A stretch of 64,000 bases of DNA from Microbacterium jejuense (GCF_019511665.1 NZ_JAEUAW010000008.1:62001-126000); one strand, 5' to 3'; numbered from the stretch's first letter, positions 1 through 9,034 are shown. Translations and numbers: made by a program. Notes: a model not told the origin generated them from the sequence alone.

Positions 1-1883
1 TCGGCGACGGCCGCGTAGTCCCGTGCCGCCTCCTGGTCGCCGAGCAGCGCGGCCGCGCGGGCCACGGCGTCGACCGACCGGAACAGATACGCCGACGCGA
101 CGATGTCGGCATCGGTCTTGGCCTTGGCGGCCTGCTCCGGCGGAGCGTCGGGGTCGAGCCAGTCGCCGAACTGGAACATGCCCTCCCACAGGCGCCGGGG
201 GCCGGCGAGGTCGATGAGCACGTCGGCCCACGCCTTCATGCTGTCGTACTGGCGCTCGATCGTCGCCACGTCGGCGTAGCGCTCGTGCAGCACCCACGGC
301 ACGATGGTGGCGGCATCCCCCCACGCGGCGGCCGGACGCGCCTCGCCCAGGACGTTGGGCACCACGAACGGCACGACGCCGTCGGCCTGCTCCAGCGCGA
401 GGTCGCGCAGCCAGGAGTCGAGGAACCCGCGCACGTCGTACAGGAACGACGCCGTCGGCGCGAACACCTGGATGTCACCGGTCCAGCCCAGGCGCTCGTC
501 GCGCTGCGGGCAGTCGGTCGGCAGGTACAGGAAGTTGCCGCGCAGGCCCCACACGATGTTCTCGTGCAGCTGGTTCACGAGCGGATCGGATGCCTCGAAC
601 CAGCCTGTGCGCTCCATGTCGCTGTGGATCACGACGGCCGTGACCGCCGACGGGTCGAACTCGCCGGGCCACCCCTCGATCTCGGCGTAGCGGAAGCCGT
701 GGAAGGTGAACTCGGGCTCCCACACCTCGACGCCCTCCCCCGACAGCGTGTAATGGTCGGTCGCGGCGGCGGCGCGCAGCGGCCGCGTGCCCAGCTCGCC
801 GTGCTCGAGCACCTCGGCGTGACGGAGCGTCACCACCGTGCCGGCTGGCCCCGCGACGCGGATCCGCAGGCGACCGACGAGGTTCTGCCCGAAGTCCACC
901 ACCGTCTTGCCCGCGGGGGTCGTGATGACCTCCCGCACCGCGAGCTCGTCCAGGCGCCGCACGAACGGCGACACGCGTGCCTCGGGCGTCGGGATCGCGT
1001 CGGCCTCGGCCGCCGGCATCCACTCCGCAGCATCGAAGCCGGCCTCGGCGAAGCCGCGGCCGGAGGCGTCCACGAGCGCGAGACGCGCGTCGTGGTCTTC
1101 GCCGGCGTAGAGCCCGCTGGCGGTGATCGGGCCCGTGGCTGCCCGCCACGAGGCGTCCGTGCGCACCCATTCGTGCGAGCCGTCGACGTACTCGATCAGC
1201 AGCTGCGCGGCGAACCGCGGCTGGTCGGCGTAGAGCGGGCGGGCGTTGTCGCGGAACCCGAAGCTCTCGGTCGCCCATGCCCCGGCGAGGCGCACGCCGA
1301 TGGCGTTGCGTCCGGGCGCCAGGAGGGCCGTGACATCGGTGGTCTCGTGGATGAGGCGCTGGGGGTACGGCGTCCAGCCCGGCTTCATGACCTGGTCGTC
1401 GACGTCGACACCGCCGATCGCGGCCTGGTACACGCCGACAGCCGTCGCGTACAGCGTCGCACGTGCCACGGGCCCGGTGACGTCGAACTCGGTGCGCAGG
1501 TACGCGGGCTGCGCGGTCTCGGCCGGCGACGCGAGGCCGATGGGCGTGGCCTGCCACTCCCCTTCGCCCAGGAAGCCTGCGACGACCTGCCGCGGGGCGC
1601 TCCACTCGCCCGCGTGGCCGTCCTCGCCGGTCACGCGCACGCGCAGCGACACCGCTTCGCGCGGCGCGAGCGGCGCGAACGGCCAGGCCACGCGCGTGGC
1701 GGCGCGGCCGTCGATCCGGTGCGTCGAGGTCTCGCCTCCTCGCGTCAGCTCGAGCTCGGCCGACGCCTGCAGCCAGCCGGTGGTGTCGGTCTCGGTGCGC
1801 CAGCCGATCTCGGGCGTGGATGACGCGACGACGTCGCTGCGATACGGCGCGTCGATGACGAGATGCGGAACGGTGCTGCTCAT
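1..1883 (-). CDS. Alpha-L-rhamnosidase, GH78 (3' end beyond window)
   Basis: Hydrolyses terminal alpha-L-rhamnose from oligosaccharides or glycosides. The reading frame is open from the ATG at 1883 to the window edge, giving 627 visible residues, so the C-terminus is missing. The GH78 signature with residues DCPQRDERLGWTGD lies near residue 455 (bases about 475-520). No signal peptide is seen, so the enzyme should be cytoplasmic and act on imported oligosaccharides. It starts 85 bases after the next GH78 gene and shares its domain plan but differs clearly in sequence, suggesting different substrate preference. A good Shine-Dalgarno lies just upstream (GAAGGAGT on the minus strand). The family call is firm; the exact substrate is unknown. 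Confidence 0.9.
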   Translation of the reverse strand, partial: MSSTVPHLVIDAPYRSDVVASSTPEIGWRTETDTTGWLQASAELELTRGGETSTHRIDGRAATRVAWPFAPLAPREAVSLRVRVTGEDGHAGEWSAPRQVVAGFLGEGEWQATPIGLASPAETAQPAYLRTEFDVTGPVARATLYATAVGVYQAAIGGVDVDDQVMKPGWTPYPQRLIHETTDVTALLAPGRNAIGVRLAGAWATESFGFRDNARPLYADQPRFAAQLLIEYVDGSHEWVRTDASWRAATGPITASGLYAGEDHDARLALVDASGRGFAEAGFDAAEWMPAAEADAIPTPEARVSPFVRRLDELAVREVITTPAGKTVVDFGQNLVGRLRIRVAGPAGTVVTLRHAEVLEHGELGTRPLRAAAATDHYTLSGEGVEVWEPEFTFHGFRYAEIEGWPGEFDPSAVTAVVIHSDMERTGWFEASDPLVNQLHENIVWGLRGNFLYLPTDCPQRDERLGWTGDIQVFAPTASFLYDVRGFLDSWLRDLALEQADGVVPFVVPNVLGEARPAAAWGDAATIVPWVLHERYADVATIERQYDSMKAWADVLIDLAGPRRLWEGMFQFGDWLDPDAPPEQAAKAKTDADIVASAYLFRSVDAVARAAALLGDQEAARDYAAVA

Positions 1884-1968
1884 GGCACTCCTTCGTGCGG
1901 TTTCTTGCCGGTCGGGGTCTGGTCTGGGTCGTGGGTCTGCGGTCGTGAGTGTGGGGTGGATGCCGCGA

Positions 1969-4677
1969 TCAGGCCGGCACCGGCGCCTCCTGCGCGGCAG
2001 CGGGCGCCGGCACCGCGACGGCGGGTGCGGTGACGACGATGCGGTGGGTGCCGTGGTGGAGCTCGCCCGGCGCGGGTGCCCCGTCGACGGTGACGACCGA
2101 GTCCGGGGTGGCGGGGAGGTCCAGCACGGCCCGTGCCCCGAACGGCACCTCGAGCGTCGCCTCGAACCGGTCTCCGTCGAGACGCCAGTCGATCGCGAGC
2201 CGGCCGTACCGGGTCTGGATCGACGCGGCGGCACGCTCGAGACCGACGGCGGGACGCGGCGCGACGTGGACCGCGCGGTAACCGGGGTCGGCGGCATCCG
2301 GAGCCAAGCCCGCCACCGTGCGGTAGACCCAGTCGATCATCGCGCCGTACGCGTAGTGGTTGAACGAGAGCATGCCGGTGTCGTCTTCGGACGCGTCCTC
2401 GGTGGGCAGCGCGTCCATCGCGCCGGAATGGATGCTGCCGTCCGGCAGGATGGCGTCCCAGCGCTCCCACACCGTCGTCGCACCGCGGTCCACCTGGTAC
2501 AGCCACGAGGGTGCGTCGCGCCGCAGCGCCATGAGGTACGCCTCGTCGAGGTGCCCGCTGCGCGAGAGCGCGAACAGCACGAGCGGCGTGCCGAGGAACC
2601 CCGTCGCGATGCGGCCGTTCTCGCGCCGCACGTTCGCGGCGAGGCCTGCGGCGATCTCATCGCGGCGCTCGGCCGGCGCGAGGCCGAACTCCAGCGCCAT
2701 GGCTGCGCCCGACTGCGTGAGGACCGCCTCGTCGCCCCAGCGTGCGAACGTCGCCGCGCCGACGCGGTCAGCCAGCGCGTCGTATCCGTCTGCGGCCGCC
2801 TCGTCGCCGAGCACCCGTTCGGCGCGAGCTAGCAGCCGCGCCGAATGCGCGTAGAACGCGTTGGCCACGAACTCCGCCGACACCTTCGCCTCCCACGGCC
2901 GCTCGCCCGGGGCATCGGGGTCGAGCCAGTCGCTGAACTGGAAGTCGCCGCCCGGCAGCACGACGCCCTCGCCGGCGCGGCGCCGCAGGTGCTCGACCCA
3001 CCGCCGCATGCTGCCGCGCTGCCGCGCCAGCACCTCGTCCGAGCCGTACGACTCGTACACCGCGAGGGGCACGATCGTGGCGGCATCCGCCCATCCGGCA
3101 CGGCCCATGTTCTCGGTGGGCACGCCGCCCATCAGCATGTCCTGCGGGCGGATGATGTCGGGGACGACCGCCGGCACCCCGCCCTCGTCGGTCTGGTCGA
3201 TCTCGAGGTCGCGCAGCCACGACATCCAGAACGACTCGGTGTCCATGAGCGTGTTGGCCGTCGCGGCGAACGCCTGCGCGTCACCGGTCCAGCCGAGCCG
3301 CTCGTCGCGCTGCGGGCAGTCGGTCGGGACTGACACGAAGTTGTCGCGCTGCGACCAGAACACGTTCGAGTGGAAGCGGTTCAGCGCCTCGTGCGACGAG
3401 TCGAACGTGCTGCGCGGCGCGAGGTCGCTCGAGATCGCGACGGCGGTCGCCGAGACCACGTCGGCGCCGTCGACGTCGGCGTACCGGAAGCCGTGGAACG
3501 TGAACGCGGGTTCGAGCGTGTGCTCACCGTCGCGGTCGAGCGTGTACACGTCCGTCGCCTTCGCCGACCGCAGCGCCTTGACGTGCAGATCGCCCGAGGG
3601 CTCGAGCACCTCGGCGTGCCGCACCGTCACGGTGTCGCCGGCGCGACCGCGGACGGTGAGCCGCACCCAGCCCGACAGGTTCTGCCCGCCGTCGAGCCGC
3701 GTGCGCCCGTCGTGCGGCGTGGCCGTCATCGGCAGCTCGGCGACGATCCGCACCGGTGGCGCCGACCGCGGCTCGAACCGGGCGGGGTCGACGTCGACGA
3801 CGGATGCCGCACCCCAGCCGTCGCCCGAGAACCCCGGGCGATGCACGTCGGGATCGTGGAGGCGCAGGTCGGTCACCGTCCCGTCGTAGATGCTCGCGCT
3901 GCGGACGGCACCGAGGCCCGCCTGCCACGAGGCATCCGTCTTCGCGACGATCTCGCCGTCGGCCTCGAGCTGCGCGAGCGCGCCGGTGCGGTCGCCGTAG
4001 ATCGCCTGACGACGCGCGAAGCCGAAGCTGCCGCGGTACCAGCCGTCGGCGACGGCGAGCACGACGACATTGACGCCCTCGTGCAGCAGCGCGGTGACGT
4101 CGAGCGTGTCGACGAGGATGCGCTGCTGGTACGACGTCCACCCCGGCGTGAGAAGGGCATCCGTCGCGCGCCGGCCGTTGACCCAGGCATCCACCAGTCC
4201 GACGGCGCTCAGCCGCAGGCGGGCCACGTCGGGGACGCGGTCGAGCGTGAACTCGGTCCGCAGCAGCGGCACCGGGCCGTCGGCCGGGGTGTCGAGGCCG
4301 ATCACCTGCGCGACCAGGTCGGGGCCGTCGACACCCGCCTCGACGACGAGCGGCTCGCTCCACGGGCTCCACCCCGCCGTGGTCGCCACGCGCACGGTGA
4401 AGGCCCGGCGCTCGCGCGGAGCGAGGGTGTCGGCGACCTCGATGCCGGTCGTGCGGGAGTCGAGGACGGGCGCGGATTCCACCGGCTCGCCGCCTTCGGC
4501 GCCGGCCGCCAGCTGGTACCCGATCAGGCGCGCGTGGGCGTCGTCGCTCTCGGCGCGCCAGCTCAGGCGCAGTCCGGTGCGCGGAACGCCGATCAGTCCT
4601 GCGCCGTGCTGGGTGCGCAGACCCGTCACGCGGGTCGCGGCATCGGGGGACGTGGGGGCGGGGAGGGATGCCGTCAT
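1969..4677 (-). CDS. Alpha-L-rhamnosidase, GH78
   Basis: A 902-residue inverting rhamnosidase, the usual size for bacterial GH78. N-terminal beta-sandwich domains cover about residues 15-430. The (alpha/alpha)6 catalytic domain follows and opens with the DCPQRDERLGWTGD signature at about 453-466, which carries catalytic-site acidic residues in this family. The ATG at 4677 is preferred over an in-frame ATG at 4725 because it has GAAAGGA about eight bases upstream and the longer start adds a basic, unconserved tail. No signal peptide is visible, so it is cytoplasmic. It diverges from the importer operon and its promoter region carries a TGAAACGATTCA operator. It was probably induced together with rhamnose uptake. 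Confidence 0.93.
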   Translation of the reverse strand: MTASLPAPTSPDAATRVTGLRTQHGAGLIGVPRTGLRLSWRAESDDAHARLIGYQLAAGAEGGEPVESAPVLDSRTTGIEVADTLAPRERRAFTVRVATTAGWSPWSEPLVVEAGVDGPDLVAQVIGLDTPADGPVPLLRTEFTLDRVPDVARLRLSAVGLVDAWVNGRRATDALLTPGWTSYQQRILVDTLDVTALLHEGVNVVVLAVADGWYRGSFGFARRQAIYGDRTGALAQLEADGEIVAKTDASWQAGLGAVRSASIYDGTVTDLRLHDPDVHRPGFSGDGWGAASVVDVDPARFEPRSAPPVRIVAELPMTATPHDGRTRLDGGQNLSGWVRLTVRGRAGDTVTVRHAEVLEPSGDLHVKALRSAKATDVYTLDRDGEHTLEPAFTFHGFRYADVDGADVVSATAVAISSDLAPRSTFDSSHEALNRFHSNVFWSQRDNFVSVPTDCPQRDERLGWTGDAQAFAATANTLMDTESFWMSWLRDLEIDQTDEGGVPAVVPDIIRPQDMLMGGVPTENMGRAGWADAATIVPLAVYESYGSDEVLARQRGSMRRWVEHLRRRAGEGVVLPGGDFQFSDWLDPDAPGERPWEAKVSAEFVANAFYAHSARLLARAERVLGDEAAADGYDALADRVGAATFARWGDEAVLTQSGAAMALEFGLAPAERRDEIAAGLAANVRRENGRIATGFLGTPLVLFALSRSGHLDEAYLMALRRDAPSWLYQVDRGATTVWERWDAILPDGSIHSGAMDALPTEDASEDDTGMLSFNHYAYGAMIDWVYRTVAGLAPDAADPGYRAVHVAPRPAVGLERAAASIQTRYGRLAIDWRLDGDRFEATLEVPFGARAVLDLPATPDSVVTVDGAPAPGELHHGTHRIVVTAPAVAVPAPAAAQEAPVPA

Positions 4678-4723
4678 GGCCGGGTCCTTTCGGCGGAGCG
4701 GCCGCTTCGCCGCCCGCCCGTCC

Positions 4724-4753
4724 ATCGTGAAACGATTCAGGGTTGCGTGTCAA
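4724..4753 (-). promoter_or_regulatory. Promoter of rhamnosidase operon with operator R1
   Basis: On the minus strand a consensus -35 TTGACA (4753-4748) is followed after 18 bases by CACGAT (4729-4724). The near-palindrome TGAAACGATTCA (4728-4739, plus strand) fills the end of the spacer and touches the -10 box. The same 12-mer recurs at 9023-9034. A LacI-type repressor bound here would block RNA polymerase. The regulator itself is not proven. Confidence 0.6.
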
Positions 4754-4803
4754 TATGTGTGTAGACCGTTACACGATCGTGATGGACCGATCTACATCGA
4801 CTG

Positions 4804-4854
4804 TTGACCTACCCCCGCCTCGCGCCGTACCGTACGAGAAGTTGAATGGTTTCA
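4804..4854 (+). promoter_or_regulatory. Promoter of rhamnose importer operon with operator R2
   Basis: TTGACC (4804-4809), an 18-base spacer and TACCGT (4828-4833) form a sigma70-like promoter. Just downstream, at about the transcription start, lies TGAATGGTTTCA (4843-4854). This differs at a single base from the reverse complement of TGAAACGATTCA. The leader is then about 90 bases to the ATG at 4946. The bases between the two divergent promoters (about 4755-4800) hold a further inverted pair, TGTAGA and TCTACA, that may bind another regulator. Confidence 0.6.
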
Positions 4855-4945
4855 ATGCCCCCGAGCGTCGGCTCCGTTCAACACAGGCACCAAGGATTCC
4901 GGCAGCGTGGACGGACTCACCGTCCAGCTTTACAAGGAGGTAAAG

Positions 4946-6271
4946 ATGAAGAGCTCCCCGACCAGGAGAATGCTCCTCGCAGGTGCGGGCATCGCGGCAC
5001 TGGCTCTGCCGCTCGCCGCGTGCAGCGGCGGCGGCGGTGGATCAAGCGACGGCAAGATCGAGATCAGCTACCTGACGCAGAGCGACGACGCCAACACCAA
5101 CCAGGCGAAGGCGCTCATCGCCGCCTTCGAGAAGGCCAACCCCGACATCACCGTCAAGCTCGAGACGCAGCCCGGCGGCACCGAGGGCGACAACCTCATG
5201 AAGACCAAGCTGTCGACGGACTCGATGAACGACGTGTTCCACTACAACTCCGGCTCGCTCCTGCAGGCGCTGAACCCCGACCAGACGCTCGTGAATCTGA
5301 GCGACGAGGACTGGGTCAGCGACCTCACCGACGACTTCAAGGCCGTCGTCTCGACCGACAACGGCCTCTACGGCGCCCCCTGGGGCACGTCGTTCGCCGG
5401 CGCGGTCCTCTACAACAAGAAGGTCTACGAGAAGCTCGGGCTGGAGATCCCCACGACGTGGGACGAGTTCATCGCCAACAGCGAGAAGATCAAGGCCGAG
5501 GGCGGCGGCGTCACCCCGATCCTGCAGTCGTTCGGCGACACCTGGACGAGCCAGCTCTTCGTACTCGGCGACTTCGCGAACGTCTCGGCCGTCAACCCCG
5601 ACTGGGCCGAGGAGTACACCGCCAACGACCCGAAGGCCAAGTATGTCGAGGAGCCGGCGTTCGCCGGATTCGCGCACGGCGCCGAGGTGTTCGAGAAGGG
5701 CCTGCTCAACGAGGACTTCGCGTCCATGACGAACGCGCAGGCGATGGACGCCCTCGCAACGGGCGCCGGGGCGCAGTACCCGATCCTGTCGGCGAACATC
5801 TCGCAGGTGCAGCAGGACAACCCCGACAAGGTGGATGACATCGGCACGTTCGCGCTGCCGGCCGCCGACGCCGACGACACGTCGATCACGATGTGGCAGC
5901 CGAACGCGATCTACATCGCGAAGACGACCGAGGGCGACAAGCTCGAGGCGGCCAAGAAGTTCGTCGCGTTCGCCAACTCCGACGAGGGATGCCAGGTGCA
6001 GAACGAGGGCGGCTCCATCGCGGGCCCGTACGTCACGAGCGCGTGCACGCTGCCCGACGACGTGCCGGCGCTGGTTGCCGACATCCAGGCGTACTTCGAC
6101 TCCGGCAAGACGGGCTCGGCGCTGGAGTTCCTCTCCCCCATCAAGGGACCGAACCTCGAGAACATCACCGTCGCTGTCGGATCTGGCATCACGTCCGCCG
6201 AAGAAGGCGCGGCCCAGTACGACGACGACGTGAAGAAGCAGGCTCAGCAGCTGGGCCTCGAGGGCTGGTGA
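4946..6271 (+). CDS. Sugar ABC transporter substrate-binding lipoprotein (CUT1)
   Basis: A 441-residue extracellular binding protein that delivers the imported sugar to the permeases encoded next. The signal peptide ends in a lipobox (PLAAC, Cys26), so it is lipid-anchored outside the membrane. A glycine/serine linker follows, then a family-1 solute-binding fold. The ATG at 4946 is chosen because AAGGAGGT sits directly upstream; the longer frame from 4907 would spoil the signal peptide. Context with rhamnosidases and rhamnose enzymes implies rhamnose or rhamno-oligosaccharides as ligand. A hairpin at 6306-6334 separates it from the permease genes. Confidence 0.93.
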   Translation: MKSSPTRRMLLAGAGIAALALPLAACSGGGGGSSDGKIEISYLTQSDDANTNQAKALIAAFEKANPDITVKLETQPGGTEGDNLMKTKLSTDSMNDVFHYNSGSLLQALNPDQTLVNLSDEDWVSDLTDDFKAVVSTDNGLYGAPWGTSFAGAVLYNKKVYEKLGLEIPTTWDEFIANSEKIKAEGGGVTPILQSFGDTWTSQLFVLGDFANVSAVNPDWAEEYTANDPKAKYVEEPAFAGFAHGAEVFEKGLLNEDFASMTNAQAMDALATGAGAQYPILSANISQVQQDNPDKVDDIGTFALPAADADDTSITMWQPNAIYIAKTTEGDKLEAAKKFVAFANSDEGCQVQNEGGSIAGPYVTSACTLPDDVPALVADIQAYFDSGKTGSALEFLSPIKGPNLENITVAVGSGITSAEEGAAQYDDDVKKQAQQLGLEGW

Positions 6272-6305
6272 TCCGGCACTCGATCCGCTGAGATCAGGTA
6301 GGACC

Positions 6306-6334
6306 CGGGGCCGGCGGCCACGCCGCCGGCCCCG
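6306..6334 (+). terminator. Hairpin after binding-protein gene
   Basis: A perfect 13-bp stem (6306-6318 with 6322-6334) with loop CAC lies between the binding-protein stop and the permease ribosome binding site. It has a GTTTC tail rather than a T-run. It probably ends part of the transcripts or protects the upstream mRNA 3' end, keeping binding-protein expression above that of the permeases. Confidence 0.6.
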
Positions 6335-6352
6335 TTTCACGAAGGAGTGAAC

Positions 6353-7285
6353 ATGACGACCGCAGTCGCGCCGACCGCCGCGGCACCGCCCGCCGCGAGC
6401 CCTCCGCCCGCGTCGAAGAAGCGCAAGGGCATCCGCAGCCCGTACCCGAGCTGGTTCTACATCCCCGCAGCCGTGCTGTTCATCGTGTTCTTCGCGGTGC
6501 CCACGTTCGCGTCGTTCTACTTCTCGCTCACGCGATGGACGTTGTTCGACGTGCAGTTCATCGGCTTCGACAACTTCATCCAGTTCTTCCAGGAGCCCCA
6601 GCTGGTCCAGGGCTTCGTCAACACCTTCATCTACGGCTTCGTCACATCGGCGGCGAAGGTCGTGCTCGGCCTCGCCCTCGCGCTGCTGCTGACCGGTCCC
6701 ACCCTCGGCCGCGGCTACCTCCGCGCCGTCGTGTTCTTCCCGGTGCTCGTCTCGACGATCGGCGTCGGGCTCACCTTCAAGGCGCTGCTCGACCCGTTCC
6801 ACGGCGTCGTCAACAACGTGCTCGGCTTCTTCAACCTGCCCGAACCGGGCTGGTACACCGACCCGAACCTGGCACTGCTGACGGTCGCGGGAGTGGACAT
6901 CTGGAAGGGCGTCGGCATCGCCACGCTCATCTTCATGGCGGGCATCGTCGCCATCCCGGCCGAGTACTTCGAGGCCGCCCGCATGGACGGCGCCGGCGCG
7001 TGGTCGGTGTTCCGCAACATCACGCTGCCGCTCGTTCGTCCGGCAACCGCGACGGTCATCATCCTGTCGCTCATCGGCGGCCTGCGAGAGTTCGCGATGA
7101 TCTGGGCGATGACCAAGGGCGGCCCGGGCTTCAGCAGCGACGTGATCGCCTCCGTCATCTACAAGCAGTACCAGGCGGGCTTCTTCGGCCTGTCGACGGC
7201 GGGCAACGTGATCCTGTTCGTCGTGGTCACGGCGATCATGGTGCCCGTGTCGTGGTTCCTGAACAGAAGGGAGGCGGAACTGTGA
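6353..7285 (+). CDS. Sugar ABC transporter permease (MalF-like)
   Basis: A 310-residue inner-membrane permease of the CUT1 class, with about six hydrophobic segments and the cytoplasmic EAA loop (EAARMDGAGAWSVF at about 206-219) that docks the ATPase. The ATG at 6353 follows GAAGGAG with good spacing; a GTG at 6347 overlaps that ribosome binding site and is less likely. The proline/alanine-rich N-terminus is cytoplasmic. It overlaps the start of the second permease gene, so the two are translationally coupled. Confidence 0.92.
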   Translation: MTTAVAPTAAAPPAASPPPASKKRKGIRSPYPSWFYIPAAVLFIVFFAVPTFASFYFSLTRWTLFDVQFIGFDNFIQFFQEPQLVQGFVNTFIYGFVTSAAKVVLGLALALLLTGPTLGRGYLRAVVFFPVLVSTIGVGLTFKALLDPFHGVVNNVLGFFNLPEPGWYTDPNLALLTVAGVDIWKGVGIATLIFMAGIVAIPAEYFEAARMDGAGAWSVFRNITLPLVRPATATVIILSLIGGLREFAMIWAMTKGGPGFSSDVIASVIYKQYQAGFFGLSTAGNVILFVVVTAIMVPVSWFLNRREAEL

Positions 7286-8199
7286 CCGTCACCGAGACCC
7301 TCACGACCGCCGACTCCCGCAAGCTCAGGGGCCGGCGTGCTCCCCGCGAGGACCGCCGCCCGATGACGCTGCGTCGCTGGTTGCGAAAGTACCTCGTCGG
7401 GATCATCGCGATCCTCGTGTCGATCGTGGTCTTCATCGTCCCGTTCGTCTTCGTGCTGCTGCAGTCGTCGAAGAACTCGCAGGAGGCGGGCCTGGTCGAG
7501 TTCAGCCTGCCCAGCGAATGGCAGTTCTGGCCGAACTTCGTCGAGGTCGTGCAGAAGAACGACTACCAGGTGCTGTGGGCGTTCCTGTGGACCACGATCA
7601 TCACGGTGTTCAGCTGCGCGATCATGGTCGTCCTCGCGGCGATGGTCGGCTACGTCCTGCAGCGCAAGCGCACGCGGCTGAACCCGTGGATCAACTTCTT
7701 CGTGCTCGCCGCGCTCATCGTGCCGCCCGCTGTCGTCCCGACGATCTGGGTGCTGCAGGGCGTCGGGCTCTTCAAGACGATCCCGGGCATGATCCTCATC
7801 GAAGCCACCTTCGGGCTCGCGTTCTGCGTCCTGCTGTTCCGGGCTTTCGTGGGCACCATCCCGCGCGAGCTGGACGAGGCCGCCATCATCGACGGCGCCG
7901 GTCCCATGCGGCTGTTCTTCACCGTCGTGCTGCCGCTGCTGAAGCCCGTCATCGTCACGGTGGTCGTGACGCAGGCGGTGTTCGTGTACGGAGACTTCCA
8001 GAACCCGCTGTACTTCCTGCCCGGCAACGACTACCCCACCGTCCAGCTCGGCCTGTACAACTTCCAGAGCCAGTCCGTGAGCCAGTTCAACCTGCTGTTC
8101 ATGTACATCCTGCTGACGACGATCCCGCCGCTGATCATGTACATCTTCTTCAACCGGCAGATCGTCGCGGGCATGACCAGCGGAGCGATCAAGGGCTGA
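7282..8199 (+). CDS. Sugar ABC transporter permease (MalG-like)
   Basis: A 305-residue partner permease of the CUT1 importer. It has a basic N-terminus, about six membrane segments and an EAA loop (DEAAIIDGAGPMRLFF). The GTG at 7282 overlaps the stop of the preceding permease (GTGA), and a GGGAGGCGG ribosome site lies inside that gene. No ATPase gene is found in the operon, so a shared MsmK-type ATPase is expected from elsewhere. Its stop overlaps the ATG of the next gene by one base. Confidence 0.92.
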   Translation: MTVTETLTTADSRKLRGRRAPREDRRPMTLRRWLRKYLVGIIAILVSIVVFIVPFVFVLLQSSKNSQEAGLVEFSLPSEWQFWPNFVEVVQKNDYQVLWAFLWTTIITVFSCAIMVVLAAMVGYVLQRKRTRLNPWINFFVLAALIVPPAVVPTIWVLQGVGLFKTIPGMILIEATFGLAFCVLLFRAFVGTIPRELDEAAIIDGAGPMRLFFTVVLPLLKPVIVTVVVTQAVFVYGDFQNPLYFLPGNDYPTVQLGLYNFQSQSVSQFNLLFMYILLTTIPPLIMYIFFNRQIVAGMTSGAIKG

Positions 8200-8981
8200 T
8201 GGAACAGCACGAGCGGGCGCTCGCCGCGTACGTGGACTCGGTGCGCGGCGAGCCCGGCGCCCTGGGGGTCGTGCTGGTCGGCTCGGTCGCGCAGGGGCGC
8301 GAGCGGCCGGATTCCGACGTCGACGTGTACTTCGTGGTCGACGATGACCGGTTCGCCGCAGAGACGGCGGACGGCCGGTTCGCGTGGGTGGAGCGACGGG
8401 ATGCCGACTACCCCGGCTCGTACATCGACATCAAGCTCGCCGGCCCGTCGTACCTCGCCGCCGCCGTCGAGCGCGCCGACGATCCGACGCGCGCGTCGTT
8501 CCTCGGCGCGCGCGTCGCGTGGACGGTGCTTCCCGACCTCGACGAGACCGTGGCACGCATCGCCGCGCTCCCCGACGACGTGTGGGACGAGCGCGTCCGC
8601 TCGCACGTCGCGCAGGCGCGCCTGTACGGCGGGTACTTCCTGCGGCAGGCGGTCGAGCGGGGCGACGAGTTCCTGCGCCGGCACGCAGGGCTGCACCTCG
8701 CGCTGGCGGCGGCGCGTGCAGCTCTCGCCGCGAACCGCACGATGCTGCCGGGCCCGAAGTACGTGTCGAAGCTGGTGCGCGAGCTCGCCGCTCCCGAGGG
8801 GTTCGTCGCCGCATGGCAGGCGGTCGTCGACGAGCCCGATGCCGAGTCGGGGGCCGACCTGCTGCGCGTGCTGGACGGCTGGCTGGGCGCCGGCCTCTCC
8901 GCCGACGACACGCTGTCGACCTTCATCCGCGACAACGAACTCCACTGGCTGCGAGGAGGTGTGCCCGCCGAGTTCTGGTGA
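8199..8981 (+). CDS. Nucleotidyltransferase domain protein
   Basis: A 260-residue protein with an N-terminal pol-beta-type nucleotidyltransferase fold. The signature is LVGS at 26-29 followed by SDVDV at 39-43, whose aspartates would bind metal. The C-terminal two thirds is helical, as in aminoglycoside-nucleotidyltransferase-like and MNT-domain proteins. The ATG overlaps the permease stop by one base, so it is coupled to the sugar importer. Its substrate is unknown. Sugar, drug or protein nucleotidylation are all possible, and no role in rhamnose metabolism is established. No partner HEPN toxin gene lies beside it. Confidence 0.75.
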   Translation: MEQHERALAAYVDSVRGEPGALGVVLVGSVAQGRERPDSDVDVYFVVDDDRFAAETADGRFAWVERRDADYPGSYIDIKLAGPSYLAAAVERADDPTRASFLGARVAWTVLPDLDETVARIAALPDDVWDERVRSHVAQARLYGGYFLRQAVERGDEFLRRHAGLHLALAAARAALAANRTMLPGPKYVSKLVRELAAPEGFVAAWQAVVDEPDAESGADLLRVLDGWLGAGLSADDTLSTFIRDNELHWLRGGVPAEFW

Positions 8982-8993
8982 GCGCTTTCCCAC

Positions 8994-9034
8994 TTGCGGA
9001 GAAGCGCGAGTCCATCTATCGTTGAAACGATTCA
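8994..9034 (+). promoter_or_regulatory. Promoter of rhamnose catabolic operon with operator R3
   Basis: TTGCGG (8994-8999), a 17-base spacer and TATCGT (9017-9022) form a promoter. TGAAACGATTCA (9023-9034) follows directly, covering the start of transcription. This is the identical 12-mer to operator R1, so importer, hydrolase and catabolic genes are probably controlled by one repressor. Confidence 0.65.

Noticed and set aside
285-1823. 512-codon open frame on the plus strand
   Set aside because: It is antisense to the GH78 frame, rich in Arg/Gly/His as expected from reading high-GC codons backwards, and has no family motifs.
5042-6802. 586-codon minus-strand frame opposite the binding protein and permease
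   Set aside because: It has no domain, its composition is typical of shadow frames, and the plus-strand genes have ribosome sites, a lipobox and EAA motifs.
8983-8990. CGCTTTCC half-site as a further LacI operator before rhaM
   Set aside because: Only one arm is present and it does not match the 12-base operator shared by the rhamnose promoters.
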